This document shows, one piece after another, positions 10,291 through 18,596 of a stretch of DNA of 64,000 bases; position 1 is the first letter of the stretch; each line of letters begins with the position of its first letter. This DNA comes from Anomaloglossus baeobatrachus. Its lineage: Eukaryota > Chordata > Amphibia > Anura > Aromobatidae. The translations under genes were made by a program, and so were the position numbers. Below the pieces are notes generated by a model that was not told the origin of the DNA, made no database searches, and was given only the letters and a program-made list of their open reading frames with translations. The stretch covers positions 166,263,758 through 166,327,757 of the forward strand of contig NC_134361.1 of NCBI RefSeq assembly GCF_048569485.1. The letters run 5' to 3'.

Positions 10291-11966
10291 TGGAAGCGAG
10301 ATAAAGCATCAGCCACAGAATTCAGCACCCCCGGCACATGTACAGCGCAGACCCACAAGTTCAACTCCAGACATTTCAGCACCAAATGACGCAAGAGATC
10401 CACCACCGGGGGGGAATCAGCTGTCAACTTGTTAACACACTGAACAACCCCCAGGTTGTCACACATGAAACGCACCTTCCTGTCTTTCAAATCCTGTCCC
10501 CAAACCTCTAAGGCCACGACAATAGGGAAAAGTTCCAACAGGGCCAAATTCCTAGTCAGACCGCAAACCCGCCACGAATCAGGCCACTTGCCGACACACC
10601 ATCTCCCCCCAAAATATGCGCCAAAACCACTGGAACCCGCCGCGTCCGTATACAGCACCAACTCCTCATTTGACACCACCTCACGAAGCCACAATGACCG
10701 TCCATTATACAGCTGCAAAAAACGGGACCACACTCTCAGGTCCGCCTTATGCTCCACCTTCAAACGCACAAAATGCAAAGGGTGCAACACACCGGTGGTG
10801 GCTTGAGCCAAGCGACGGGAAAAAACTCTCCCCATCGGCAATATTCTACACGCAAAATTCAACTTCCCCAACAGGGACTGCAAGTCCCGTAAACGAATCT
10901 TCTTGGCCTCAATGGCCCCTTGAACGCAACGCCTCAAATCCACCAGCTTGTCCTCCGGCAAGCGGCACTCCATGGCAACCGTATCCAGCTCGATACCCAG
11001 GAATTTCAAAACCGTAACCAGACCCTCCGTCTTCTCCGGCGCCAACGGAACGCCAAACCGGCGAGCAACCTGCTCCACTGTCCGAAGCAAAAGGGAACAC
11101 TGCGAGGATCCCGCAGGCCCCATGCACAAAAAGTCGTCCAAGTAATGCAACACTGAATCTAGACCCGCCTCCTCCTTAATTACCCATTCCAAGAAACAAC
11201 TAAACTTCTCAAAATAAGAACATGAAATTGAACAGCCCATAGGCAAACAACAATCTACATAAAACTTGTCCTCCCACCAACACCCCAACAGGTGAAAACT
11301 GTCCGGGTGCACCGGCAACAGGCGGAAGGCCGTTTCTATATCCGTTTTCGCCAAAAGCGAACCACAACCCAACTTCCTTAACCATTCCACAGCCTTATCA
11401 AAACGGACATACGAAACCGAAACCAGCTCAGGATCAATACCATCGTTCACCGACCGGCCAGTAGGATAGGACAAATGGTGGATGAGCCGAAACTTGTTAG
11501 GTTCCTTTTTCGGGACCAACCCCAACGGGGACACAACCAAGTCCGGCAATGGAGGGGCATCAAAAGGCCCCGCCATCCGTCCTAGCTCCAACTCCTTCCG
11601 TAACTTATCCGCAACAATCTCACCATGTAGGCGAGTCGACTGTAAATTTTTTAAACGAATCTCTCCCGTCTTAACCACTGACGGTATCTTGAAACCAAAA
11701 CTAAAACCATCACTCAACAATTCCGCCGACCCCCGATCCGGGTATCTACTTAGAAACGGCGCCATCCGATCTACCCTCACCGGGGTCCTCCCTTTTTGAC
11801 GAAGACTCAGCGGCCTTTCCTTTTCCCTTCCGGAAGCACTTAAGGTGACTGTGGGCGCCACCACAGCCCGAACACTCGTGCTTGAATCGGCAGGAAGACC
11901 CAAACCGGCATTCCTTCTCATTAAACTGCCAGCAAACGCCCTTTTTGGGCCCCGACGAGGTGCCAA
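10191..11966 (-). CDS. Ngaro reverse transcriptase - RNase H
   Basis: About 591 residues. RT landmarks are LVPKKEPNKFRLIHHLSYP near 150-170, AKTDIETAFRLLPV near 205-218, LPMGCSISCSYFEKF near 240-255 and the YLDDFL catalytic box near 275. RNase H follows with LYTDAAGSSGFGAYFGG near 430, LALLELFPIV near 465, RFMCDNLGVVQC near 495 and NSVADALSRF near 555. The protein copies element RNA into DNA and removes the RNA. Its 5' end overlaps the gag-like ORF in another frame, and its 3' end overlaps the recombinase ORF. Confidence 0.93.
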   Translation of the reverse strand: MAPRRGPKRAFAGSLMRRNAGLGLPADSSTSVRAVVAPTVTLSASGREKERPLSLRQKGRTPVRVDRMAPFLSRYPDRGSAELLSDGFSFGFKIPSVVKTGEIRLKNLQSTRLHGEIVADKLRKELELGRMAGPFDAPPLPDLVVSPLGLVPKKEPNKFRLIHHLSYPTGRSVNDGIDPELVSVSYVRFDKAVEWLRKLGCGSLLAKTDIETAFRLLPVHPDSFHLLGCWWEDKFYVDCCLPMGCSISCSYFEKFSCFLEWVIKEEAGLDSVLHYLDDFLCMGPAGSSQCSLLLRTVEQVARRFGVPLAPEKTEGLVTVLKFLGIELDTVAMECRLPEDKLVDLRRCVQGAIEAKKIRLRDLQSLLGKLNFACRILPMGRVFSRRLAQATTGVLHPLHFVRLKVEHKADLRVWSRFLQLYNGRSLWLREVVSNEELVLYTDAAGSSGFGAYFGGRWCVGKWPDSWRVCGLTRNLALLELFPIVVALEVWGQDLKDRKVRFMCDNLGVVQCVNKLTADSPPVVDLLRHLVLKCLELNLWVCAVHVPGVLNSVADALSRFQWDRFRMLAPDAEQQETVWPVWLWDLVCSRPGN

Positions 11967-14202
11967 ATGATCCCCCGCCGGTGCCCCCTGGAAAGGACTG
12001 TGATGCCGACTTCGGCGCAGCCATCAGCCGCATCCATAGACTAATTTCTTTGTGGTCCCACCGTAAACTGGGTCTGACCGCCTTCCTCTGGCGAAACTGC
12101 TCGTCATACCGTAGCCAAGCAGTCCCCCCATAGGTCCTATACGCCTCACAGATAGAATCCAGATAACAAAAAAGCGCCGTACAGTTATCCGGAGCCTTTT
12201 CCCCCACCACACCGGCCAGTATCACAAAGGCCTGCAACCAGTTCTGAAAAGTGCGGGGAATAAGGCGATAACGCCGCCGTTCTTCCTCGTCCTTTTTGCT
12301 CTCATCCGGTTTAACCCGATCCAGATTAAACTTTTCCAACGGAAGCAATGAGAATATTTCAACATATTCATCCTTCCATATTTTTTCCCTGGTCTCCTGC
12401 TTCAGATGCGCCCCCAACGGGCCATCAAAGCAAACATACACTTCCCCTCTCGCCTTGTCATCCAATCGAACAATGTCCACTGCAGCCGCAGCTGCGGCAG
12501 CGGGAGCCGCAGCTGGGGCCGCGGGAGCCGCCACCACCGGCTCACCAACCGCATTGCCACTAGCAACCCCTCCAACCGCAGGAGTCGCAACCTCCTGCCC
12601 CGTCGCTCCCTGCCACACCAAGCTAGGGCCCCCCACAGGGGCAAACAAACCCCTAACCAACCTCAACAACTCGGATGCCACACTGCCGTCACCCGTCACC
12701 ACATTCACGACCCGCCCACCACTCGGACCACCAAGTAAACCACCCGTACCACCAACCACATTCACGCCCTGCACGCCATCCATATCACCAGACACACCAT
12801 CCATAGCCAAACCAGATGCACGAGAAATAGAAGAAACCGTGGTCTTACCAGGCTGACTCCGAGAAGATCCCGAAACAGCCGTCACATGTCCTCCGCGTCG
12901 CACTCCAGCCGCCTCGCCGACCTCCACGATCTGGTCCCCGGTGCCGTCCTCCGCGCCGTCCTCCTCCAGGGTGGCCTCATCGTCCTCACTGGACCCAGGC
13001 CCAGGGAGCCCGCCGTCCGGCAGACTCGACCTTAGGCCCCGTCCGCCCGCAGCACCATCCATCCTCCGCGACGATCCAGACGCTGGCTCCGCCACATATA
13101 CACCGCCTGGGGCATGCCGTCCGGCATCCCCGCGTGCTCCGGCTGATCCCGACGCCGTCCCATCGTTGTCCCTCCGCTGCGATCCCAGGCCGGGCCCCGC
13201 TGATCCGGGCCGTCTCCGCACGGACTCCCCCGCCGACACTGGGACCCCATGCTCCTGCAGGGGCCCCGCTCTGCTCCTGGACCTTGCTGCCGCCGCCACT
13301 GTGGCCTCATCTGCGCCCCGCGATCCCGCTGGCCCGCGCAACCCAGCTGGCCCCCGTGACCCCGCTGGCTCATACGACCCCGCTGGCCCACGCGACCCCG
13401 CCGACCCACGCGACCGCGCCGGCCCACGTGACCGCGGCGGGTCAGGTGACCGCACCGGGTCAGGCGAGCCTGCCGGATCGCGGGGACGCGCCGGGACGGG
13501 TGAGTACGTGGGGTCACATGACCGCGCCCGGTCAGGTGACAGCGCCCGGTCAGGTGACAGCGCCGCCCCACGTGACCGTGCTGCCCCACGCGACCGCGCC
13601 GGCTCACGCGACCGCGCCGCCCCACGTGACCGCGCCGCCCCACGTGACCGCGGCGGGTCAGGTGAGCGCGCTCGGTCAGGTGAGGCCGCCGGAGCACCAG
13701 GGGACGCCGGGTCACGTGAGCGCAGCGGAGCACGTGACCGCGCCGGGTCAGGTGACCGCGACGGGTCAGGTGACCGCGCCGGGTCACGCGGCCGCGACGC
13801 GCGCGTCACTGCCGTGCGCCGCGAACCGGAAGAGGAGGGGAGGCCGGCCGTGTCGCTCACCGCCCCGTTGCCTTGGCGCCCGCGGCCCGACTTCCGGCCG
13901 GGGCCTCGCGACGTTCCGGCTCCCGGATCCACCGCCGCACATCCACTTGGGTTCCGTCTCCGCTGCCGGCTCCTCGGCGTCATCTCCGGGCTGAGGCGCT
14001 CCGGGGGCCGAGTTCTTCGCTGCCGCTTCGGAGGCAGGGGGGTCCCATCTTCCTCGCCGACGCCGGACCATCGCTGGAGCTGCTCGTCCATCCAACGCTG
14101 CCCACGCTGCTCCGCCATCCTCTTCATCTGTGCCATGAAGTCCTCCATCTTCGGGATCCAGCCACAACGATTCCAGTCACCGTCCAGGTAGGAATGACCC
14201 AC
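11746..14202 (-). CDS. Ngaro gag-like protein
   Basis: About 818 residues. It starts inside repeat A1 (MGHSYLDGDWNR). The first half is low-complexity with many R-S/P-D-P-A dipeptide-type repeats (about residues 130-300), followed by a Gly/Ala-rich part. A conserved block from about residue 600 (KARGEVYVCFDGPLGAHLKQ onward) precedes a Cys/His-rich segment near 755-790 (CWQFNEKECRFGSSCRFKH then CSGCGGAHSHLKC), a CCCH-like plus CCHC-like nucleic-acid-binding region typical of this group. It is the presumed structural protein. The plus-strand open frame across the same GC-rich repeats is a shadow. Confidence 0.85.
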   Translation of the reverse strand: MGHSYLDGDWNRCGWIPKMEDFMAQMKRMAEQRGQRWMDEQLQRWSGVGEEDGTPLPPKRQRRTRPPERLSPEMTPRSRQRRRNPSGCAAVDPGAGTSRGPGRKSGRGRQGNGAVSDTAGLPSSSGSRRTAVTRASRPRDPARSPDPSRSPDPARSRAPLRSRDPASPGAPAASPDRARSPDPPRSRGAARSRGAARSREPARSRGAARSRGAALSPDRALSPDRARSCDPTYSPVPARPRDPAGSPDPVRSPDPPRSRGPARSRGSAGSRGPAGSYEPAGSRGPAGLRGPAGSRGADEATVAAAARSRSRAGPLQEHGVPVSAGESVRRRPGSAGPGLGSQRRDNDGTASGSAGARGDAGRHAPGGVYVAEPASGSSRRMDGAAGGRGLRSSLPDGGLPGPGSSEDDEATLEEDGAEDGTGDQIVEVGEAAGVRRGGHVTAVSGSSRSQPGKTTVSSISRASGLAMDGVSGDMDGVQGVNVVGGTGGLLGGPSGGRVVNVVTGDGSVASELLRLVRGLFAPVGGPSLVWQGATGQEVATPAVGGVASGNAVGEPVVAAPAAPAAAPAAAAAAAVDIVRLDDKARGEVYVCFDGPLGAHLKQETREKIWKDEYVEIFSLLPLEKFNLDRVKPDESKKDEEERRRYRLIPRTFQNWLQAFVILAGVVGEKAPDNCTALFCYLDSICEAYRTYGGTAWLRYDEQFRQRKAVRPSLRWDHKEISLWMRLMAAPKSASQSFPGGTGGGSFGTSSGPKKGVCWQFNEKECRFGSSCRFKHECSGCGGAHSHLKCFRKGKGKAAESSSKREDPGEGRSDGAVSK

Positions 14203-14421
14203 CCCCCCTCTGACCTGCCCTATATACTACCCCCTATAGCCACCACCCCCTGACCAATCAAACTGACCCCTGATCCTAACTGCCCCTTAGCACCACCCCC
14301 AAATTTCGCGCCCAAACTGACTTTCTCCATTAACCCCTTATTAACCCTATGGCCTGGCATCCCTCCTAGTCATGTAGCCCTCCCTTAAGCCCCTTCGGGT
14401 CAGCAGTCCGGGCTCTTCCTT
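14166..14421 (-). repeat. Ngaro split repeat A1
   Basis: 256 bp, the 5' terminal repeat of the minus-strand element, identical by eye to A2. It likely holds the promoter, and the gag-like ORF begins inside it. Confidence 0.9.
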
Positions 14422-14473
14422 TCATAGTATAAGAAGCATATATGTGAGATTATAAGATGTCAGTGGGGAGATG

Positions 14474-15118
14474 TGAAATGATGGGCCAGGGGCGCCTCTG
14501 ACCTTGTAGTCGTGGCCCTGGAGGACTGACTTACCCCCGGCTCCACCATTACAGGAAAATCAGTCTCTGCTCTTGTGGGGCAGTGTGTGACGGTGTCTTC
14601 GCCGGATGGGACACAAACAGTCTTCAGGCAAAAGCTGGTGCTAATAAAAGATGACATTTATTTTCACAAGAAAAACAATCCGGTCAGCAGAATTCGGCAC
14701 TTTCTGTGGAGCTGGGGACAACCTGCCCAAACGCGCCCTCTGGTGGGGATATGCCCTGGGTACTCCGCTTCTCCGGGCTCCCACTTCTAAGTCAAGCACA
14801 CACTGGACCCACACCAGCGGATTCAGACCTTGAGGTTGCGTCCTCCTCCGTAACTCCGGCGTCCCCTGATGTTCCGCTCATACACACTGCCACCGATGAT
14901 CACACACTGCTGTCCCGGATCCGACTCCCTTCCACACACACCGACCTTCCCTAGACATCCAGCCGACTCCTCCTTCCCCGGTGGCAACAGCCGTCCCACC
15001 TGGCCACTAGGGGGTGCCCTAACACTGCAACATATTACAATACACTTTTATTAAAACAGTTTTAACAATTCCGGGTTAACTATGCTGGTGCTGGTAGGGG
15101 GTAGGCCCACCCACTACA
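14474..15118 (-). repeat. 3' LTR of the cold-shock LTR element
   Basis: 645 bp, nearly identical to 17128-17772. On the minus strand it begins TGTAGTGGGTGGGCCTAC and ends in CATTTCA. AATAAA-type poly(A) signals are present on the minus strand near 14655 and 15049. Confidence 0.9.
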
Positions 15119-15131
15119 TGCCTCCCCTCTT
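15119..15131 (-). other. Polypurine tract of the cold-shock LTR element
   Basis: Minus strand AAGAGGGGAGGCA directly before the 3' LTR, the usual position and composition for plus-strand DNA priming. Confidence 0.75.
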
Positions 15132-15234
15132 AAAATCCGAGCCTCCCGGCAAGGCTCTACTTATAAAACATGTAAATTCAACAACAACATAGCGTAAAAG
15201 ACTACCCTTCGGCCCAGTCCACAATGGGCGACGC

Positions 15235-15416
15235 AATAGCGCTCCCGGTCTTTTGGAAACGCCCGGAGGCTCAACAGCGCTCCCGGTCTTACGACGGCGC
15301 CCGGAGGCTCAACAGCGCTCCCGGTCTTACGATGGCGCCCGGAGGCTCAACAGCGCTCCCGGTCTTACGATGGCGCCCGGAGGCTCAACAGCGCTCCCGG
15401 TCTTACGGTGGCGAGC
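15235..15416 (-). repeat. 38-bp tandem repeat in the cold-shock LTR element
   Basis: The block aggctcaacagcgctcccgg...cttacg...ggcgcccgg recurs with exact 38-bp spacing (marker positions 15267, 15305, 15343, 15381), about 4.5 copies. It lies between the ORF end and the polypurine tract, in the element's 3' untranslated part. Confidence 0.9.
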
Positions 15417-15523
15417 AGCAGGCATATCAACTGCAAACTTGCACAAAACTTTAACTTTTGGAAACAAAGACTTCTGCCGGTCTAAGAACGCTACCGGTCT
15501 TCAACCAGATTAGCTGCGGAGCT

Positions 15524-17311
15524 CTATTCTGGAGGCCAGGATCGCTTCCACTCCTCCGCTTGTGCCTGTATGTAGGCTCCCAGAGATTGCCCCGGCTGGC
15601 GGCGTATTCTCCGGAAGGACACGGGGGCAAAAGGTGGCTCTGCTGACACAGCTTCATCAGCTCCCGGCGGGGATGATGGCGTCGCTACCCGGGATGGTGG
15701 TGGCGCAGGTGGCGGCGCGTCCACGACTATGACCGGTCTGTTGGTCACATTCTGACTCACCGCTACCACCGGAGCAGCTCTTTCCGGGTCGGCGATCGTG
15801 CCAGATGGTACTTCCGATGGAACCGCCAAGGTGCGCCTGGAGTGAGGGGCCGCGGTCGGCACCGGCTTTGGATGGTTCCGGCGCCGTTCCTGTTGTTCCT
15901 CCCACTCCAGCTCTTGCTGCCACTGGGCCGCTTCCCGGGCGGTCGGCATCCGCGTGACCCCCACCGCAAACAGGCCGCGGCTACCGGCATCGGGCAAAAA
16001 TTGGACCTTCTCGCCCGGATACAGCGTGTGGAGACGTTTAGGCAGCCCCTCCACATCCAGGTGGACTCTATTATAGAAGTAGTCGTCCCCGGTGTTAACT
16101 TCGCGGATGAACCCGTAACCCTCCTGCTGATTAAACTTCACCACCACTCCGGTGGTGAATTGCAGGGCCAGCTCCTCAGCGCCGGGACCGGACAGCATCT
16201 CCCGGACAATGGTTTCGGCAAGGAGGCGTTCCCGGACAGGGTCGGGTGCCGGGGACGGAGCTCTGGGGTACGGTACGGTGGGCGGGACGATTACCGGGTC
16301 CCAGACGAAGCCCAGGTGGTCTTCCTCCAGTCGCTCGGCAGCCACTTCAGCCGGCTCCCGCACGGGGGCAGATGGTGCGGCGGCGGCGCCAAGCTGTGGG
16401 GTCTCCCAAGGGAAGTCCGTAATCCCCAAAGGCCGGCTTCCTGGTGGCGGCGTGGCATACGTCGCCCGTACTTCTGTAATGGTACTTCCGGTCTTCGCAT
16501 CCCAGGTGGTTTTCCAGGACACCTTCTCAGGACGCGTGGAACCTCCCGGTCCGGTCGGAAGATCTGCAAGGGATGCCTCACTTGCGGGAGCAAACTTGGG
16601 GCGCCCCCGGCCTAGGCTGACCAGAGCCATGGTGGTAGCAAGTTCTTCCGGTTGTCCAGAAGCCTCCATCTCTGATCGCTGTACTGTAAATAGCGGCGGC
16701 GTCAAAGCTGAGACTGAGGAAAGAGGAGGCGGGCCTTTGTTTCCCGCTCTTAAACAGAATCCTCCCCCAGCCTCACGCATAATCTTGACTCCTCCGCGGC
16801 GGTACTTCTTTTTCTTCCGAGCACCGCCCACTTCGTATGTCTTCCTCAATGCCCTGGAGCTGGCGCCTCCCCTCTTTGGGCGGAGTACTCTGTACCTCTT
16901 CTTCGGCACCGGCCAGCCCCAGGCTCTTCTTTTGGCGCCAACTTTTCGCGCCTTTTCTTCAACTTCACAGATAACGGCCCGGTCCAACGCTGCGGGCACT
17001 GTGTACTCTTCCCACCAGGGGACTGGAAATCTTCTCCCGTAGTCGGGATCCTGTGCTCCAGGCACGACCTGATCCCCAGCTTCTTGGGTTCCTGGCAGGG
17101 AATTCGTATCCTGCCGACTACGCCACATGAAATGATGGGCCAGGGGCGCCTCTGACCTTGTAGTCGTGGCCCTGGAGGACTGACTTACCCCCGGCTCCAC
17201 CATTACAGGAAAATCAGTCTCTGCTCTTGTGGGGCAGTGTGTGACGGTGTCTTCGCCGGATGGGACACAAACAGTCTTCAGGCAAAAGCTGGTGCTAATA
17301 AAAGATGACAT
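15524..17311 (-). CDS. Cold-shock-domain protein of the LTR element
   Basis: The open frame is 595 residues but its first part lies in the 5' LTR and primer site. A more likely start is the Met near 16665 (MEASGQPEELATTMAL). Residues about 385-455 (roughly 16160-15945) read as a cold-shock domain: TGVVVKFNQQEGYGFI with an RNP1-like GYGFI, then DDYFYNRVHL at the RNP2 position, ending PGEKVQFLPD...GLFAVGVTRM, which aligns with the GE-V-F...A-NVT end of YBX/CspA domains. The aromatic W of the usual K-W-F-N is not present. Flanks are Pro/Arg-rich, and a basic KKKKYRRGG run lies near residue 165. Likely an RNA-binding, gag-like packaging protein (inference). No capsid or zinc knuckle is seen. Confidence 0.75.
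   Translation of the reverse strand: MSSFISTSFCLKTVCVPSGEDTVTHCPTRAETDFPVMVEPGVSQSSRATTTRSEAPLAHHFMWRSRQDTNSLPGTQEAGDQVVPGAQDPDYGRRFPVPWWEEYTVPAALDRAVICEVEEKARKVGAKRRAWGWPVPKKRYRVLRPKRGGASSRALRKTYEVGGARKKKKYRRGGVKIMREAGGGFCLRAGNKGPPPLSSVSALTPPLFTVQRSEMEASGQPEELATTMALVSLGRGRPKFAPASEASLADLPTGPGGSTRPEKVSWKTTWDAKTGSTITEVRATYATPPPGSRPLGITDFPWETPQLGAAAAPSAPVREPAEVAAERLEEDHLGFVWDPVIVPPTVPYPRAPSPAPDPVRERLLAETIVREMLSGPGAEELALQFTTGVVVKFNQQEGYGFIREVNTGDDYFYNRVHLDVEGLPKRLHTLYPGEKVQFLPDAGSRGLFAVGVTRMPTAREAAQWQQELEWEEQQERRRNHPKPVPTAAPHSRRTLAVPSEVPSGTIADPERAAPVVAVSQNVTNRPVIVVDAPPPAPPPSRVATPSSPPGADEAVSAEPPFAPVSFRRIRRQPGQSLGAYIQAQAEEWKRSWPPE
17108..17125 (-). other. Primer binding site, tRNA-Ser type
   Basis: On the minus strand, 2 nt after the 5' LTR, TGGCGTAGTCGGCAGGAT is the perfect complement of the last 18 nt of vertebrate tRNA-Ser(AGA)-type (ATCCTGCCGACTACGCCA, recalled from memory). 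Confidence 0.85.
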
Positions 17312-17772
17312 TTATTTTCACAAGAAAAACAATCCGGTCAGCAGAATTCGGCACTTTCTGTGGAGCTGGGGACAACCTGCCCAAACGCGCCCTCTGGTGG
17401 GGATATGCCCTGGGTACTCCGCTTCTCCGGGCTCCCACTTCTAAGTCAAGCACACACTGGACCCACACCAGCGGATTCAGACCTTGAGGTTGCGTCCTCC
17501 TCCGTAACTCCGGCGTCCCCTAATGTTCCGCTCATACACACTGCCACCGATGATCACACACTGCTGTCCCGGATCCGACTCCCTTCCACACACACCGACC
17601 TTCCCTAGACATCCAGCCGACTCCTCCTTCCCCGGTGGCAACAGCCGTCCCACCCGGCCACTAGGGGGTGCCCTAACACTACAACATATTACAATACACT
17701 TTTATTAAAACAGTTTTAACAATTCCGGGTTAACTATGCTGGTGCTGGTAGGGGGTAGGCCCACCCACTACA
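17128..17772 (-). repeat. 5' LTR of the cold-shock LTR element
   Basis: 645 bp. Near its inner end the plus strand carries GTAGTCGTGGCC (17160-17171), which equals the first 12 nt of tRNA-Ser, so the element RNA could also pair with the primer's 5' end. Confidence 0.9.
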
Positions 17773-17776
17773 GATG

Positions 17777-18385
17777 GATAGAGAGAGACAGACAGAGAGA
17801 GAAACAGACAGAGACAGACAGGGAAAGAGACAGAGAAATAGAGACAGACAGGGAAAGAGACAGACAGAGACAAACGGTGAAAGAGACAGACAGAGACAGA
17901 CGGGGAAAAGGAGAGACAGACCTGGAAAGAGACAGGCAGATATGCAGACAGGTACAGAGACAGGAAGACAGGGAAGGAGAAGACAGCCAGAGAGACAGAC
18001 AAAGATAGATGGAGAAAGACACTGACCTTGATAGAGACAGAAGGGGAAAGAGACAGAGAAATAGAGACAGACAAAGACAGGCAGACAGGGAAAGAGACAG
18101 ACAGGAAAAGACACAGACAAAGAGACGGGGAGACAGACGGGGTAAGAGACAGACCTGGGAAAGAGACAGACCTGGAAAGAGACAGATGGGGAAAGAAGCA
18201 GAGAGATAGAGACAAAGAAAGAGACAGAGACAGGCAGCGAGGAAAGAGGCAGACCTGGAAAGAGGCAGACCTGGAAAGAGACAGACCTGGAAAGAGACAG
18301 ACCTGGAAAGAGACAGACAGAGACAGACGGGAAAGAGACAGATGGGGAAAGAGACAGATCTGGAAAGATACAGACGGAGCACATT
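17777..18385. repeat. GACA/GGAAAGAGACA-rich microsatellite inside the Helitron, unit 1
   Basis: Degenerate runs of gacaga, cagacctggaaagaga and related motifs. They give long open frames on both strands (Ser/Leu/Phe-rich or Arg/Asp/Glu-rich) that are artefacts. Confidence 0.9.
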
Positions 18386-18596
18386 ACTTAGCTAATTTAG
18401 TTAAATCTGTGTGGAATATCTGTGGTGTTGAAATATATGTTCTGAAATGCTTCTATTAGCTTAGTTTTTGCCTTTTAATAATTACATTTCTATCTATTTG
18501 TTTTGTTGTTTGTGTTTGCAGAATACATTTTTGTTAATGTATTCTATTTTGTTAACAGCAGTTATTAACACGGGTAAAACCGGGTAGTACAGCTAG

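Larger units (their letters stand above)
7385..14421 (-). mobile_element. Ngaro (DIRS order) tyrosine-recombinase retrotransposon
   Basis: On the minus strand the order is A1, gag-like ORF, RT-RNase H, tyrosine recombinase, SGNH hydrolase, B1, A2, B2. Split direct repeats (A1 ... B1-A2-B2) in place of LTRs, plus a tyrosine recombinase and a hydrolase ORF, are diagnostic of Ngaro. Comparison with unit 2 shows insertion between gacat and tcatag with no duplicated target, as expected for recombinase-mediated integration. A1/A2 look identical by eye and B1/B2 differ at only a few positions, so the copy is young. Long open frames suggest it is close to whole. Confidence 0.93.
14474..17772 (-). mobile_element. 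Non-autonomous LTR retrotransposon encoding a cold-shock-domain protein
   Basis: 3299 bp with two 645-bp LTRs (TGTAGT...CATTTCA on the minus strand), flanked by the 4-bp duplication GATG (14470-14473 and 17773-17776); unit 2 shows the empty site near 27085. A PBS matching tRNA-Ser lies next to the 5' LTR and a purine tract next to the 3' LTR. Only about 2 kb is internal, with one long ORF and no visible protease, RT or integrase, so it depends on a helper. I count about three differences between the LTRs, so the insertion is young. The single frame is open throughout. Confidence 0.88.
6951..18596 (+). mobile_element. Non-autonomous Helitron, unit 1, split by two retroelements
   Basis: The 5' end is TCTAATATATAAAGCTGAAT, preceded by A. 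The 3' end is GGGTAGTACAGCTAG followed by T. A GC-rich stem (cGGGtaaaaCCGgg here; gggcgaagccggg in unit 2) lies just before the CTAG terminus, and there is no target-site duplication. These are Helitron hallmarks. The element itself is about 1.36 kb in unit 2. It has no Rep/helicase ORF and so needs a partner. Here it is interrupted at 7384/14422 and at 14473/17773. Confidence 0.85.

Noticed and set aside
12941-14191. A 416-residue plus-strand frame across the Ngaro gag region
   Set aside because: It is antisense to a better-supported gag-like ORF. Its openness comes from GC-rich tandem codon repeats, and it has no recognisable domain.
17730-18459. Ser/Leu/Phe-rich and Arg/Asp/Glu-rich frames, also at 27039-27749 and 35797-36517
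   Set aside because: They are translations of the GACA-rich microsatellite inside the Helitron.
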